NCBI GenBank assembly: GCA_012798365.1
Contig: JAAZNH010000263.1
Location: 1 to 5,276, forward strand
Reading direction: 5' to 3'
Source: Methanomicrobiales archaeon
GTDB lineage: Archaea > Halobacteriota > Methanomicrobia > Methanomicrobiales > Methanospirillaceae
Length of the DNA: 5,276 nucleotides
Shown here piece after piece: positions 1 through 5,209 of the stretch. Position 1 is the stretch's first letter; the number at the start of each line of letters is the position of its first letter. Position numbers and translations under genes: made by a program. A model generated the notes under the pieces. That model was not told where the DNA came from. It saw only the letters and a program-made list of their open reading frames with translations, and did no database searches.

Positions 1-27
1 CCCCGACAGAAAATCTTTATCCCTTAT

Positions 28-229
28 ATGATCCGGGGCATGATCTGGTGCACGGTCCACACGATGATTCCGTACATGATGCACGGTATTATTCTATGAA
101 TAATCCCTGCATCATCGACAGTTTGTTACTGCGAATGATCCATTGCATGACAGGCAGTATCATCGTGTGAATCATTCTTGCATGATAGAGTGTATGATCC
201 AGGATATGACCCGGGAGATAATTCCGTAA
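28..229. repeat. Degenerate 12-bp-period tandem array with ATNAT core (about 17 units)
   Basis: Cutting the sequence every 12 bases from position 28 gives about 17 consecutive units. Starts are at 28, 40, 52, 64, 76, 88, 100, 111, 123, 135, 147, 159, 171, 182, 194, 206 and 218; the units at 100 and 171 are 11 bp. Thirteen of the 17 begin with ATNAT (ATGAT most often, also ATCAT, ATTAT, ATAAT), two with ATGAC, and two are diverged (ACGGT at 52, TTGTT at 123). The other seven positions are variable, often starting with C or T and ending in C or T. Read on the minus strand the units give a tetrapeptide-like x-x-Asp/Asn-His pattern, but stops and the 11-bp units break it. The array ends about 44 bp before the TATA-like box of the 305-811 gene. 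Function unknown: a minisatellite, a protein-binding array and coding remains are all possible, with DNA-level function or neutral repeat favoured. Confidence 0.75.
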
Positions 230-272
230 TGCGGAAGCTTACCCGGCTTTTCCCGGAATAATGCAAAACCTG

Positions 273-279
273 TTTAATA
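273..279 (+). promoter_or_regulatory. TATA-like box for the 305-811 gene
   Basis: TTTAATA is centred at 276, 29 nt before the ATG at 305. Archaeal transcription usually starts about 25 nt after the TATA centre, which puts the start at or just before the ATG. No Shine-Dalgarno sequence is visible in the 25 nt before the ATG, which fits a leaderless transcript. Prediction from spacing only. Confidence 0.45.
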
Positions 280-304
280 CCCGACCACCCACCGGTACCT
301 GCAT

Positions 305-811
305 ATGCAGACCCGGAAAGTAACCAAGGAAATGGTAGCGGAATGGAAAGAGACCGCTGCCCGGTACCGTCCTCTCATCAGCCCGAATAAAAAGACCGGC
401 CCGGAGATTGTTGCATATCTCACCGGAAAGTATCCTGTCCGCGAACTTCCCCTGGAATCCATCAGCGAGACCATTGCTGACAACGTCCTCCTCAATGAAT
501 CCTTTGCACGGAAACTTCCGGCCGGCAAAGAACCGGAGGCTGTAGGGTTCCTGGTGGAAAATGCCGGGCCGGGAATAATCCTGTATGAGAACCAGGATGA
601 GGTTTTCCGGGGAAGGCCGATCATCACCGGCTTCGAGCTCAATTCCGGGTATTTCTTAGTCGAAGGCAGCAGCCTTTTGTGGGACGAGCTCTTTGCATTC
701 CGGGGACTCGATGAGGAAGACCTTTCCAATTATTACCTGGTCGCAGAGTACGTCTCATGCCTCAGGCGGTTTGGCCAGCTGGACAATGTGCTTGCCGGCA
801 GGGTCGTGTAA
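305..811 (+). CDS. Uncharacterised 168-residue protein
   Basis: This 168-codon frame ends in TAA and has normal soluble-protein composition: mixed charge, no signal peptide and no membrane segment. I do not recognise the family. The N-terminal third is basic and helical-looking (VTKEMVAEWKETAARY at 6-21). The middle (about residues 70-115) contains LPAGKEPEAVGFLVENAGPG and GRPIITGFELN. The C-terminal third has GYFLVEGSSLLWDELFAF followed by an acidic, helical tail ending in a Leu/Arg-rich stretch. There are no clustered cysteines or histidines and no obvious nucleotide-binding motif. The start at 305 is chosen because of the TATA-like box 29 nt upstream and the lack of a ribosome binding site (leaderless). 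The next in-frame ATG, at 332, has AAGGA only one base away, too close to serve. The gene stands alone on the plus strand, downstream of the 12-bp array and convergent with the small gene at 903-1040. A minus-strand frame over 274-729 is judged a shadow. Confidence 0.8.
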   Translation: MQTRKVTKEMVAEWKETAARYRPLISPNKKTGPEIVAYLTGKYPVRELPLESISETIADNVLLNESFARKLPAGKEPEAVGFLVENAGPGIILYENQDEVFRGRPIITGFELNSGYFLVEGSSLLWDELFAFRGLDEEDLSNYYLVAEYVSCLRRFGQLDNVLAGRVV

Positions 812-860
812 CCGGCCTTGGGAATAATGACCCGCTATTTCCGGTAAGGGTCACGGTAAA

Positions 861-896
861 AAAAACAAAAAACAGATCAAAAACAAAAAACAGATC
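861..896 (-). terminator. Duplicated T-tract terminator of the 45-residue gene
   Basis: On the minus strand, immediately after the stop codon at 903-905, the sequence is GATCTGTTTTTTGTTTTT repeated twice without mismatch (18 bp each, 861-878 and 879-896 on the plus strand), followed by further Ts down to 858. Oligo-T tracts without a hairpin are the usual archaeal termination signal. A terminator is therefore the natural reading for the minus transcript. The exact tandem duplication doubles the signal. It also separates the two convergent genes. For the plus-strand gene it is an A-tract and would not terminate. Confidence 0.65.
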
Positions 897-902
897 AAAA
901 AA

Positions 903-1040
903 TTATTTCATCTTCTTCTCAAGTTTCTTGAGCTTCTTCTTGGCGCTGTCGCTTCCGGCAGCTGCCTGTTTTGCGAGTTCATCTGCCTTCTCCTTCTTTG
1001 CCCTGTTCAGTTTTACCAGTTCTTTCTTGCTTGTCGGCAT
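903..1040 (-). CDS. Small lysine-rich protein, 45 residues
   Basis: A 45-residue frame begins MPTSKKELVKLNRAKKEK and ends LKKLEKKMK before TAA. Fifteen of 45 residues are lysine; with one arginine and six acidic residues the net charge is about +10. Residues 5-27 and 33-45 look strongly helical, joined by an AGSDSA turn at 28-33. There is no Cys, His, aromatic or membrane segment. The gene is real on three counts: a good ribosome binding site (AGAGGT, plus-strand 1047-1052) six bases before the ATG, a TATA-like CTTTAAG further upstream (about 1085-1091), and a T-tract terminator right after the stop. I do not recognise the family. The charge would fit nucleic-acid or ribosome binding, but that is speculation from composition. 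Confidence 0.7.
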   Translation of the reverse strand: MPTSKKELVKLNRAKKEKADELAKQAAAGSDSAKKKLKKLEKKMK

Positions 1041-1046
1041 TCTGTT

Positions 1047-1052
1047 ACCTCT
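1047..1052 (-). promoter_or_regulatory. Ribosome binding site of the 45-residue gene
   Basis: AGAGGT on the minus strand lies six bases before the ATG at 1038-1040. It is the clearest Shine-Dalgarno sequence in the window and fixes the start of a gene otherwise easy to miss. The predicted transcription start from the TATA-like box at 1085-1091 leaves a leader of about 20 nt that contains it. Confidence 0.6.
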
Positions 1053-1084
1053 TATTTGACACGTGAAGATTTGCTCTGTTCTCT

Positions 1085-1091
1085 CTTAAAG
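1085..1091 (-). promoter_or_regulatory. TATA-like box for the 45-residue gene
   Basis: The minus strand reads ATACTTTAAGAG here. With a start about 25 nt downstream, transcription would begin near 1062 and give a leader of roughly 20 nt carrying the AGAGGT site. Weak by sequence alone; supported by the consistent spacing. Confidence 0.35.
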
Positions 1092-1185
1092 TATCCGTGC
1101 GGATAATCAGCGTCCCAGTCTGCCAGACCTGATACTGCATATCCATACCGTAGCGCCGACAGGAATTCCATGGGGAAAATGAATC

Positions 1186-1464
1186 TCAGCGGTCGGCGCA
1201 TTCGTACTGGCTGCATTCGCACCGGAAGCAGTTAGCCGGGCAGCTGCTGTCCCAGATCTTCAGGGCGCACATGCCCATGCATCGTGCACAGGCAGCCTCG
1301 TCTCCCGGCACCCAGTTGCCCGGAGGGTTTGCCTGCTGCATAGGCAGATCCCAGGCATAATAATGGCCGACCGCAAGCAGGCTCCCAAAGAGCGCGAGCC
1401 CGGTAAGGAAAAAGACGAGCATCCGGAGCGGTGTCGTGTCGGAAGGTCCGTTCATGGAAATCAT
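1186..1464 (-). CDS. Membrane-anchored cysteine-rich protein, 92 residues
   Basis: A short polar N-terminus (1-13) is followed by one hydrophobic segment at about 14-36 (LRMLVFFLTGLALFGSLL). After a Pro/Gly-rich linker (41-54) comes a C-terminal domain with eight cysteines at 59, 62, 66, 75, 79, 82, 84 and 89, spaced C-x2-C-x3-C-x8-C-x3-C-x2-C-x-C-x4-C. This arrangement suggests metal or Fe-S binding or several disulfides; it does not match a two-[4Fe-4S] ferredoxin exactly. By the positive-inside rule the topology is uncertain. The start overlaps the stop of the upstream flavin reductase pseudogene as TGATG (translational coupling), so the two were probably one operon. A TTTATT at 1491-1496, about 30 nt before the ATG, could also give a leaderless transcript of its own. 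An in-frame ATG at 1453-1455 is an alternative start. The family is not recognised; reduction or electron transfer with the neighbouring flavoprotein is inferred only from linkage. Confidence 0.75.
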   Translation of the reverse strand: MISMNGPSDTTPLRMLVFFLTGLALFGSLLAVGHYYAWDLPMQQANPPGNWVPGDEAACARCMGMCALKIWDSSCPANCFRCECSQYECADR

Positions 1465-2012
1465 CAGCAGTTGTTTACACCAGTCCCTGCAATAAACTGA
1501 TCCATCGGTTCCTGGGGGTTCTGGCGGTGAGCCGGGCCGATACCGCTGTCAGGTTGGAATATCCCGTTGCGCATCTGGAGACAAGCTTCCGGCTGGCACA
1601 TGATTTCATTATCAAGAAACGAGAGTATGTTGCGCAGGTGCCGCTAAGCCATGGCATTCTCGATGTTTCCTAGCGGGATCCCGATGATGCCGGCCGGCTT
1701 TTTTTACCCATACACTGGTGCCGTACGGGCGGGAGCTGTGATTGAGAGCGTTCTTGAGCACGCCTGGAATCGAGCGATTGTATTATGGCGTGACAAAGAG
1801 GGTTCCATCTTCTGACCGCAACCGCTTTTCATATGGATAACAGGAACCGCCTGGTGCTTATCATCCTGGTTATTGAGCGATAGATCGCCAATCTCAACAT
1901 TGCCATAAGAGAACTATGCAGATGCAAGTTCCGCGAGTGGACCGGTCAGCTGGTTATTAGACGAATCGTTCCGGAGACTGTCGACAATCACCGCAAGAGG
2001 GTATGATCTCAT
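1464..2012 (-). pseudogene. Decayed NADPH-dependent FMN reductase (flavodoxin-fold)
   Basis: The minus strand from ATG at 2010-2012 to TGA at 1464-1466 (183 codons, a normal family length) matches the NADPH-dependent FMN reductase family end to end. In order: PLAVIVDSLRNDSSNNQL (the family's GSLRxxSxN flavin phosphate loop, here with Gly to Asp at 11), VEIGDLSLNNQD (usual EIGDLPLYNQD), LFVTP-stop-YNRSIPGVLKNAL (usual TPEYNxSIPGxLKNA), SSRPYG, KPAGIIG, RHLRNILSFLDNEIMCQPE and a C-terminal MDQFIAG. It carries five lesions. There are stops at 1914-1916 (TAG after residue 32), 1783-1785 (TAA where Glu is expected) and 1644-1646 (TAG where Gln is expected). There is a one-base loss near 1825-1829 and a one-base gain in a T7 run (A7 on the coding strand) at 1699-1705; these two shifts cancel. 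It cannot make a working enzyme. Its end overlaps the start of the Cys-rich gene. Recognition is from family memory, not a search. Confidence 0.88.
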
Positions 2013-2047
2013 TTTAGTGGATTTCTGTAGGGATTCATTTTGGTGAT

Positions 2048-2067
2048 CCTGCTCTTTTTAGAGCAGG
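2048..2067. repeat. Perfect 8-bp inverted repeat, TTTT loop
   Basis: Arms CCTGCTCT (2048-2055) and AGAGCAGG (2060-2067) flank TTTT. It lies 36 bp upstream of the flavin reductase start and about 115 bp past the REC-PAS stop. No T-tract follows on either strand, so a bacterial-type terminator is not indicated. The core CCTGCTC recurs at 2158-2164. It could be an operator or a processing hairpin. Confidence 0.5.
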
Positions 2068-2150
2068 TGGTTTACCGACATGACCTGATAGTGCCGGGTA
2101 TTGTGAGATGAAGTGGCAGGGATTTCTAGTCTCTGCCGCCAGAAACATGC

Positions 2151-2156
2151 AAAAAA
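2151..2156 (-). terminator. T-tract terminator of the REC-PAS gene
   Basis: The minus strand reads AGGGTTTTTTGC about 25 nt after the stop of the 2182-3846 gene. A run of six Ts at this distance is a typical archaeal terminator. Confidence 0.45.
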
Positions 2157-2181
2157 CCCTGCTCCACAACGACAACCGGAT

Positions 2182-3846
2182 TCAGCCGATAATCCGTTCA
2201 GCTATGCTTTTCCCGGATAAATCCTGGACAACAACAATGACATTGGTGACCCTTCCCTTCTCATCGCGGATGGGATAAAATGCCCCGCTGACCATTTTTC
2301 TTCCTCCTTCCCCAACCGACGTCTTAAGATCGAATTCAACCGGAGGAAAAGGCTGGTATTCTCCGGAAAATGCCCGGGTACAGAGTGGTCGAAGGCCGAG
2401 ATGATCAAGCTGTGAATCCCGGAAGCAGTTGTACTTCCGCATGGTCTCCCGTTGAACACCCCACAGGCGCAGGTATGCATCATTGGCATGTTCAGCATCG
2501 CCGGTTGCTGTAAGGACGAGGATTGCAAACGGTGACTGGTCGATGACAGCCCGGAACCGCTGCTCGCTCTCCTTTAACGCATCAGAGGCAATGACCCGGT
2601 CAGTGACATCGCGACCGTGGAATACCATGCCCCGGATGCCCTCCACATCCGGCAGGTAGGTTGCCGTGCCTTCAATGTAGATGGTGCTTCCATCAATGTG
2701 GGAGCTTCTGAACGGCGGGATGAACACCGGGATGCCGGGATGTTTCCGGGCCTGGCTTTTTAAAGCTTCAATATTTTTCATGTCATCGGGCCGGGCATTG
2801 CGCAGGAGAATCTCCCCCATTGCCTTGCGGCCGATGATCTCCTCCTCATTGTGGCCGGTGAGGCGGAGGAGTGACGGGCTGACATAAGAGAAATTCCCTT
2901 TTTCATCAGTTATCGTTGTAACATCGGGAATATTCTCGGTAAATGACCGGAATTTCTCTTCTGAACGCCGGAGTTTCTGCTGGGCCTCAGTGATTTCCAG
3001 CAGCTGTAGCCGGAGTTCTTCTTCGGTTGCGGCAAGCTGCATGTAGGAGGCGTTCAGCTCCTCGTTGATCCGTTTCAGGTCCTGCTCAGCCTTCTTCCGT
3101 TCGGTAATGTCCCGGGCAATGGCTTCCGTTCCGATGATGCGGCCGGCATCGTCATAGATATACTGGATGTTGAATGAGATGGGAAAGAGCGACCCGTCCT
3201 TTCTTGGAGCCTCGTGGGTGATGTCTGTCAGGCCGCCGGCTTCGCGCATCTTTCTGATGGTCTCCTCCCTGCCTTTTGCGCCGCCGACATAGAGAACCGT
3301 TGCCGGAATACCGATCATTTCCTGCACGGAATCATAGCCGAACATGCGTGCCGCAGATGGATTGACCATCGTTACCATCCCTTCCGGGTTTACCCGGAAG
3401 TATGCATCCTGCATGTTCTCAAGGATGCGGCGATACTTTCTCTCGCTCTCCCGAAGGGCCTGCAGTGTATGCCGCTGTTCGACCGCGAGCCGGATTTTAT
3501 GGGAAAGTTCTGCAAACTGGGCGGTAGGATCGCCGCCTTTCTGGAGATAATAGTCAGCCCCGTTATTCAGGGCTGCAATAACAACTTCCTCACGACCCCG
3601 GCCGGTGAAGAGGATGAACGGGATGTCGTTTCCGGATGCCCGCACCATCCGGAGAAATTCAATGCCATCGGTGACCGGCATCTGGTAATCGGAGATTATA
3701 ACATCAAACTGTTTTGTGGTAAGCAGGGGAAACCCTTCGGTTACTGAAGAGATAATTTCCACTTTGAACTGTCCTGTGGACTCTAAGAACATCTTTCCGA
3801 GTTCGAGCAGACCCGGCTCATCGTCAACATACAGGACTGTATACAT
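2182..3846 (-). CDS. Response regulator receiver protein with three PAS domains
   Basis: The 554-residue protein is cytoplasmic, with no membrane segment. Residues 1-125 are a CheY-like receiver domain: acidic pair D8-D9 in VLYVDDEPG, phosphoacceptor D53 in VIISDYQMP, T81 in LFTGRG and K103 in LQKGG, all intact. PAS 1 spans about 138-250 and ends in the typical ARDITERKKAE. Residues about 250-297 are a Glu/Leu/Gln-rich coiled coil. PAS 2 spans about 298-420 (ends HGRDVTDR) and PAS 3 about 428-545 (ends VVVVQDLSG-like). The protein stops at 554 with no histidine kinase, GGDEF, HTH or other output domain. It probably relays a phosphoryl signal by protein-protein contact, or the PAS domains sense a ligand and modulate a partner; this is inference. 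The start at 3844-3846 is preferred because archaeal relatives begin at M-x-x-V-L-Y-V-D-D-E and a TATA-like box lies 29 nt upstream. A longer frame reaching 3942 adds 32 residues unlike any receiver domain and spans the promoter. No cognate kinase is in the window. Confidence 0.92.
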   Translation of the reverse strand: MYTVLYVDDEPGLLELGKMFLESTGQFKVEIISSVTEGFPLLTTKQFDVIISDYQMPVTDGIEFLRMVRASGNDIPFILFTGRGREEVVIAALNNGADYYLQKGGDPTAQFAELSHKIRLAVEQRHTLQALRESERKYRRILENMQDAYFRVNPEGMVTMVNPSAARMFGYDSVQEMIGIPATVLYVGGAKGREETIRKMREAGGLTDITHEAPRKDGSLFPISFNIQYIYDDAGRIIGTEAIARDITERKKAEQDLKRINEELNASYMQLAATEEELRLQLLEITEAQQKLRRSEEKFRSFTENIPDVTTITDEKGNFSYVSPSLLRLTGHNEEEIIGRKAMGEILLRNARPDDMKNIEALKSQARKHPGIPVFIPPFRSSHIDGSTIYIEGTATYLPDVEGIRGMVFHGRDVTDRVIASDALKESEQRFRAVIDQSPFAILVLTATGDAEHANDAYLRLWGVQRETMRKYNCFRDSQLDHLGLRPLCTRAFSGEYQPFPPVEFDLKTSVGEGGRKMVSGAFYPIRDEKGRVTNVIVVVQDLSGKSIAERIIG

Positions 3847-3870
3847 CGACCATTGTGTACAGTCAGATGG

Positions 3871-3880
3871 GGTATTTATG
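3871..3880 (-). promoter_or_regulatory. TATA-like box for the REC-PAS gene
   Basis: The minus strand reads CATAAATACC, centred about 29 nt before the ATG at 3846. No ribosome binding site is visible between them, so a leaderless transcript starting at or just before 3846 is likely. This spacing is the main reason for the start choice. Confidence 0.5.
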
Positions 3881-4176
3881 AATGATGTCTTGTTCCCGGT
3901 GTGATCCGTGAACAGGGATTGAATCCATACGATTCTGTGCATGTAACTGCCTTTTCATGGGGTTTATTCCGGTACCGGGCGACTGTGAGAACGGATTGTA
4001 TTGCGATACGTGGTATCCAATTTGCGGGAGTTACGATGAATGAAAAAAAATAGCCGGGACCGTAGGGAACGCCAGCTTGTTTTTTGCATCATGCCGGGGA
4101 ACAGGGAATCCGTCTGTCAGTCATGTTTTTTTAGCGGAGTTACTGCCGCTGCCTGCACTTCATATGGGTGGATCCC

Positions 4177-4185
4177 AATAAAAAG
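4177..4185 (-). terminator. T-tract terminator after the hydrolase
   Basis: The minus strand reads CTCTTTTTATTGGG starting a few bases after the TAA at 4189-4191. A five-T run with flanking pyrimidines directly after the stop fits an archaeal terminator. Confidence 0.4.
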
Positions 4186-4188
4186 AGA

Positions 4189-5127
4189 TTATGCGGATTT
4201 CCCCAAGGCATCACGGAAAAACGCTGCAAGCCGGGCAACTGCCGGCGTCACATACTCCGGCTTATCATACAGGTCGACATGGGTTGCATGCGGAATCCTG
4301 AACAACTCTTTGGGATCCTGTGCTTTGCAGAATGCTTTCTCGGAAAATTCGATCGTGTCAGCTTTTGATCCGGCAATGAGGAGGAGCGGCCGGGGGGAAA
4401 TGGTATCGATGTGGGTAAAGGCATGGAATGCCATCCATGATGCCATGTTGGTGAACGGAAACCGGTTTGTCGAGTTTGGATGTCCGCCCCGCGGTGTGCG
4501 ATAATAATCATATGCTTCGCGGTAGAGGGTCGGTGTTGCATCGGTAATCGTCTCCGGTGATTCGGGTGCAAAGGTGCCATAACGAACCGGTTCGCCTTTG
4601 AATTCCCGCGTCCGCTGCCTGCCAATCTCGTCAAGTAATTTCATCCTCTCCTCAAACGGAATGTCCCGCCGGGTAAGTCCGCCGATATCAACCGGCGAGA
4701 CTCCGGCCACGGCCCGGATCCGGTGATCGGACTGGGCAGCACAGATTGCATAGCCACCCCCGGCACAGATGCCAACAGCGCCGATACGGTTCTCATCTAC
4801 CTGCGGATGACTGCTGATGTAGTCTATTGCACAACGGATGTCCGCAAGGCGTATCGCAGGTATCTCGGTTCCCCGGGGCATTCCCCCGCTTTATCCCTGG
4901 AAGGATGCATCGAACGCGAGAGTGATGAATCCCTCAGCGGCAAGTTTCTGTGCATACAGTCCGATTGCCTGTTCCTTCACTGCGCTGCCAGGGTGGGAAA
5001 AGACAAGGGCCGGATACTTTTTACCGGGATCGATTTTTTCCGGCATATACAGGTTCCCGGCAACGGAGTTTGGCCCGTTCGGGAAGAAGATTTTCTGGGC
5101 TGTGATGCCCGCCATTGTTTCAACCAT
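4189..5127 (-). pseudogene. Alpha/beta hydrolase (dienelactone hydrolase/YcjY-like) with an in-frame stop
   Basis: Read through, this is a 312-codon alpha/beta hydrolase that keeps all the expected parts. There is an N-terminal beta region (1-38), an oxyanion-hole segment VFSHPGSAVKEQ (42-53) and AFDASFQG (71-78). The nucleophile elbow GICAGG has Cys121 as likely nucleophile (G-x-C-x-G as in dienelactone hydrolases). Asp257 in LLLIAGSKADT and His283 in ATHVDLYD complete the triad. Codon 79 is TAA (4891-4893), where the family has Glu in FQGESGG; both sides are in the same frame, so one G to T change on the coding strand explains it. The 78-residue front piece ends before the nucleophile. A product restarted at ATG 4879-4881 (230 residues) would lack the oxyanion strand. 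The native enzyme would hydrolyse a small ester or lactone in the cytoplasm; the substrate is unknown. Start at 5125-5127 preferred; an in-frame ATG at 5113-5115 is an alternative. Sequencing error or readthrough are the other explanations of the stop. Confidence 0.88.
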
Positions 5128-5150
5128 TGATAGTACACTCGCTTTTTTGT

Positions 5151-5169
5151 CCTGTCATATCGTGACAGG
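5151..5169. promoter_or_regulatory. Perfect dyad, probable operator of the hydrolase promoter
   Basis: CCTGTCA (5151-5157) and TGACAGG (5163-5169) are perfect inverted arms around TATCG. The dyad sits just downstream of the hydrolase TATA-like box and ends at its predicted transcription start, the place where a repressor would block the polymerase. The 19-bp overall size suits a dimeric winged-helix regulator. Inference from position and symmetry. Confidence 0.5.
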
Positions 5170-5170
5170 C

Positions 5171-5179
5171 TATACTATA
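5171..5179 (-). promoter_or_regulatory. TATA-like box for the hydrolase
   Basis: The minus strand reads TATAGTATA, centred at 5175. A start about 25 nt downstream would be near 5150, leaving a leader of about 22 nt with no clear ribosome binding site before the ATG at 5127. Confidence 0.5.
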
Positions 5180-5209
5180 CATTTTGACTGTATGATACAA
5201 ATAGTAAAA

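Larger units (their letters stand above)
2013..2181. other. Spacer between REC-PAS gene and FMN reductase pseudogene
   Basis: No coding frame is supported in these 169 bp. They hold the T-tract after the REC-PAS gene (2151-2156), an imperfect hairpin (2115-2137, arms GGCAGGGA and TCTCTGCC with one G-T pair) and a perfect hairpin (2048-2067). The promoter of the flavin reductase gene should lie here; no convincing TATA box was found on the minus strand, in keeping with decay of that gene. Confidence 0.5.
3847..4188. other. 342-bp intergenic region without a gene
   Basis: No convincing coding frame on either strand. The left end holds the REC-PAS promoter; the right end holds the T-tract after the hydrolase. 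Between them are two plus-strand T runs (about 4079-4086 and 4125-4131) for which no plus-strand gene is seen. The plus-strand frame running 4040-4504 is mostly antisense to the hydrolase and has a composition unlike a real protein. Confidence 0.5.

Noticed and set aside
28..229. CRISPR array or protein with Asp-His tetrapeptide repeats
   Set aside because: Units are only 12 bp with no spacers, so not CRISPR. The peptide reading is broken by stops and 11-bp units on both strands.
828..853. TGACCC/GGGTCA inverted repeat as terminator of the 305-811 gene
   Set aside because: Six-bp arms with a 14-nt loop and followed by As, not Ts, on the plus strand; too weak to call.
757..1059. Plus-strand 100-codon frame with a Phe/Ser/Leu-rich, membrane-like stretch
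   Set aside because: The hydrophobic run is the antisense of the lysine-rich 45-residue gene, which has a ribosome binding site; the plus frame overlaps the end of 305-811.
1431..1673. Plus-strand 80-codon frame
   Set aside because: It is antisense to the flavin reductase pseudogene and the start of the Cys-rich gene; no ribosome binding site or family resemblance.
1644..1916. Recoding of TAG as pyrrolysine in the flavin reductase
   Set aside because: The same gene also has a TAA stop and two frameshifts, and the affected sites are not places where pyrrolysine is known; decay is simpler.
1919..2012. Leucine-rich-repeat remnant, suggested by SNNQLTGPL and later LSLNNQ on the minus strand
   Set aside because: The two NNQ motifs are not at LRR spacing, and the whole stretch lines up better with the flavin reductase motifs SLRxxSxN and EIGDLPLYNQD, in the right order and with the downstream YNRSIPGVLKNA.
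3847..3942. 32-residue N-terminal extension of the REC-PAS protein
   Set aside because: It spans the TATA-like box, shows no receiver-domain sequence, and the ATG at 3846 starts exactly where receiver domains begin.
4040..4504. Plus-strand 154-codon frame
   Set aside because: Most of it is antisense to the hydrolase, whose frame carries clear catalytic motifs; the plus frame has no recognisable domain.
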